Part shown: positions 62,205-64,000 of the stretch, piece by piece | Layout: each line of letters starts with the position of its first letter | Position numbering within the stretch: position 1 is the first letter of the stretch | Source: Plantago major | Taxonomy: Eukaryota > Streptophyta > Magnoliopsida > Lamiales > Plantaginaceae | Direction of reading: 5' to 3' | DNA: 64,000 nucleotides | NCBI GenBank assembly: GCA_026545765.1 | Contig: CM048844.1 | Coordinates: 68,590,035-68,654,034 of the forward strand | Notes under the pieces: generated by a model | The model's database searches: none | Told to the model about the DNA's origin: nothing | The model's input: only the letters and a program-made list of their open reading frames with translations | Position numbers and translations under genes: made by a program

Positions 62205-63899
62205 TCAAACTCCAGCAGCTTGGCCTAATCTCCCCCTCAATATCTTTACTCCCATGTACCTGCATTCGCGTACATAATGATTAAATTCCAGTTCTAAAAC
62301 ACGATACCTGTTCCTTTACGTTTTCAAACTTATCTTCTTTCTGTGTTTTAAATATGTAAAACTTACCGGCCCAACATCAAGACAGTGGCTTGAGGATTAG
62401 TTCCAGGAGAAACCTCAAAAGTAGAACCATCAACAACACGAAGCCTTTCAACTCCGAGGACCTTATAGTCGGGGCTAACCACCTTTCCAACATGACATCC
62501 TCCATGGTAATGCCAAATTGTAATGACAGTGTCTTTGCAGAACTGCTCAAGCGATTGCGTATCATTGGTATGCCTAGGTATCAGATTCACATTGGCTTCA
62601 ACAGTCAAGTTTATCAGCTTCTCCACCACATCATCACCCAATTTCGTGTAATTGCTGAAGTGCTTTGATTTCAGAAGCTTCTCCACAACACGAATACCAT
62701 TAACACATTTCGCTAGATCCTCTGGATGGCTGAAGTAATTAAATGTAATTGAAGGGTTATCATCAATGTTCGTGTTGATCAGCCTAATTTCACCTTTCGA
62801 CAGGGGCTTGGCTATCTTTTCTAGAATGAAACCTCCATTGAACACTTCGTGTGGGAGGTTACGTTTTCTCCTACTGTACTCGTGAATTGCTTCATGTGTT
62901 CTTTGCTTCGGAGGTATTGTTGACAGCTGACCTATCTGTTATTTTAATAGTAAAGACCAAACAAAAAACCAGTCAGCCTACAAGAACAATACTGTTTAAC
63001 TGTATCTTGAACAGCAGAACAATTGTATCCAAACAATACTATACAATGTTTAAGTAAGTTAGATTAACTCAGAGGATTTGTACTGACCTCAGCTGAAGCG
63101 ATTCCATGGTCGCAATGAATACTATCAGTAGACTGTCCATAGCCATTGCTAGCTTCAATGTACACTCCCAACTTGGTAATCCCAACGGTTTGTATCAAAG
63201 ATTGCTTGACAGGCTCATTGATCGGCACAAATATAGTATTGAGAGGGTTATCGGACATGTCTTTCCCCACAAACGGATTGTCATGTACGACAGAGATGTT
63301 CAATTTCTCAAGGTCATTTTTGGGGCCAATGCCACTAAGAAGCAACATTTGAGGGCTCCCTATTGCACCTGAAGAAACAATGATTTCGCTCCCTTTCCTC
63401 TTCGACAGAACAACTCTGTGTACCTTCCCATTTTCATCTTTGAAGATAACTCCTGTGGCTCTTGGTTTTTTCCCTGCTATAAGCACGGAATTGTCATGAA
63501 AAGCGTTCATCACTATGAATGAGTTAAGAGTTTAGTAAATAAGAGATTTTTTTCCAAGTGATATGGAGAGTTTGGCAATTACTACTACCTGATGTATCAA
63601 ACTCGATTTTCTGAACTGTAGCGTGAACTAGTACTTGGAGGTTTTTGGAATTAGCGGAGGCAAGAAGCTCAGCGGAACTGTGGCGTCTGCCAAATCTGTC
63701 AAAGATAGTTCCACCAATTTTGGTTCCGTATAAATGATCGTAAGTGAAGCCGTTGTCAGGTGAAATTCCAATTTCTATTAGGCCATCTCTAAATGCAACC
63801 TGCCACTGAGTTAGAGCCGGTCGATGAACTATCTGATTTTCGACCCAGTGATATGACTCGTTAACCAGTTTATCATCCCAACCTACTTGCTTCACGTAT
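62205..63899 (-). CDS. HOTHEAD-like GMC-family FAD oxidoreductase, C-terminal 439 aa (5' part off window)
   Basis: Homologue of Arabidopsis HOTHEAD and related plant GMC oxidoreductases, proteins secreted or targeted to the ER. HOTHEAD mutants show organ fusion, linked to cuticle omega-hydroxy fatty acid oxidation. Coding exons on the minus strand, in order: 63899-63589, 63473-63088, 62935-62367, 62259-62205. Phases join cleanly, giving 439 codons plus stop after a split first codon, with further 5' exons beyond 64000 (HOTHEAD is about 594 aa). Visible motifs: GMC signature 2 (SSGAIGSPQMLLLSGIG) near 63340-63390; the conserved WHYHGGC, whose second His is the usual active-site base, near 62500; and the family C terminus VDGSTFEVSPGTNPQATV, then YMGVKIL. 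All introns are GT-AG. The FAD-binding N terminus is not in the window. A mandelonitrile lyase-like role cannot be excluded, but closeness to HOTHEAD (VVSPDYKVLGVERLRVVDGS) favours the latter. Confidence 0.92.
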
Positions 63900-64000
63900 C
63901 TGCACATGAGAATTAATATCATCTCATCTTCAGGAATCAAAAAGCTTAGCCGAGTACAAGTTGGTCATAACTTTGCAAGTACTATAGCACGTGGTCAGTA

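Overview
This is a stretch of a flowering-plant nuclear genome, most likely a eudicot. The evidence is intron-bearing homologues of Arabidopsis ROOT HAIR DEFECTIVE 3 and HOTHEAD, AT-rich intergenic DNA, and plant transposon families (Copia, Cassandra, Stowaway, Tourist, Helitron, CACTA, hAT). The species cannot be told from the sequence.

Two host genes are present. The first (10141-20026, + strand) is a complete RHD3/SEY1-type atlastin-like GTPase gene. Its 23 coding exons sum to 2442 nt (813 aa plus stop), with intact G motifs and a C-terminal two-helix membrane hairpin. It has one GC-AG intron and small duplications around several splice sites. The second (62205-63899, - strand, running off the right edge) is the C-terminal 439 aa of a HOTHEAD-like GMC oxidoreductase. 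Nothing suggests that the two act together.

Layout. 1-865: 5' end of a minus-strand Copia element. About 961-2121: 5'-truncated LINE with a hAT MITE inside its RNase H domain. About 2385-9857: small elements (a dispersed repeat 'R1', CACTA-like, Stowaway, Mutator-like, a ~300-bp repeat family, a Tourist element with a perfect 44-bp hairpin, and one Stowaway nested in another). 10141-20400: the RHD3-like gene. 20560-21840: the ~300-bp repeat in inverted orientation, a SINE-like piece and an RNase H relic. 22690-28740: an inverted copy of R1 split by a Stowaway and by a Copia element with near-identical LTRs (23378-28526). 29333-52547: a minus-strand Copia element whose RNase H region holds a 16.5-kb plus-strand Copia element (31924-48424). 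That inner element carries a tandem array of Cassandra-type TRIM units with 5S rRNA-like sequence and a long extra ORF region after pol. 52553-54300: Helitron-type termini in head-to-head and tandem arrangement. 54300-56671: simple repeats, two Stowaways and a Gypsy fragment. 56742-61733: a third full-length Copia element on the minus strand. 62205-64000: the HOTHEAD-like gene.

The nesting gives a relative history. R1 copies and LINE relics are oldest, then the outer Copia, then the inner Copia; the 23378-28526 Copia looks very recent. All retroelements are treated as fossils. No new host-defence or metabolic system was found. The most unusual features are the Cassandra array, the Helitron head-to-head junction, the extra ORF of the inner Copia, and two inverted repeat copies that record unoccupied insertion sites.
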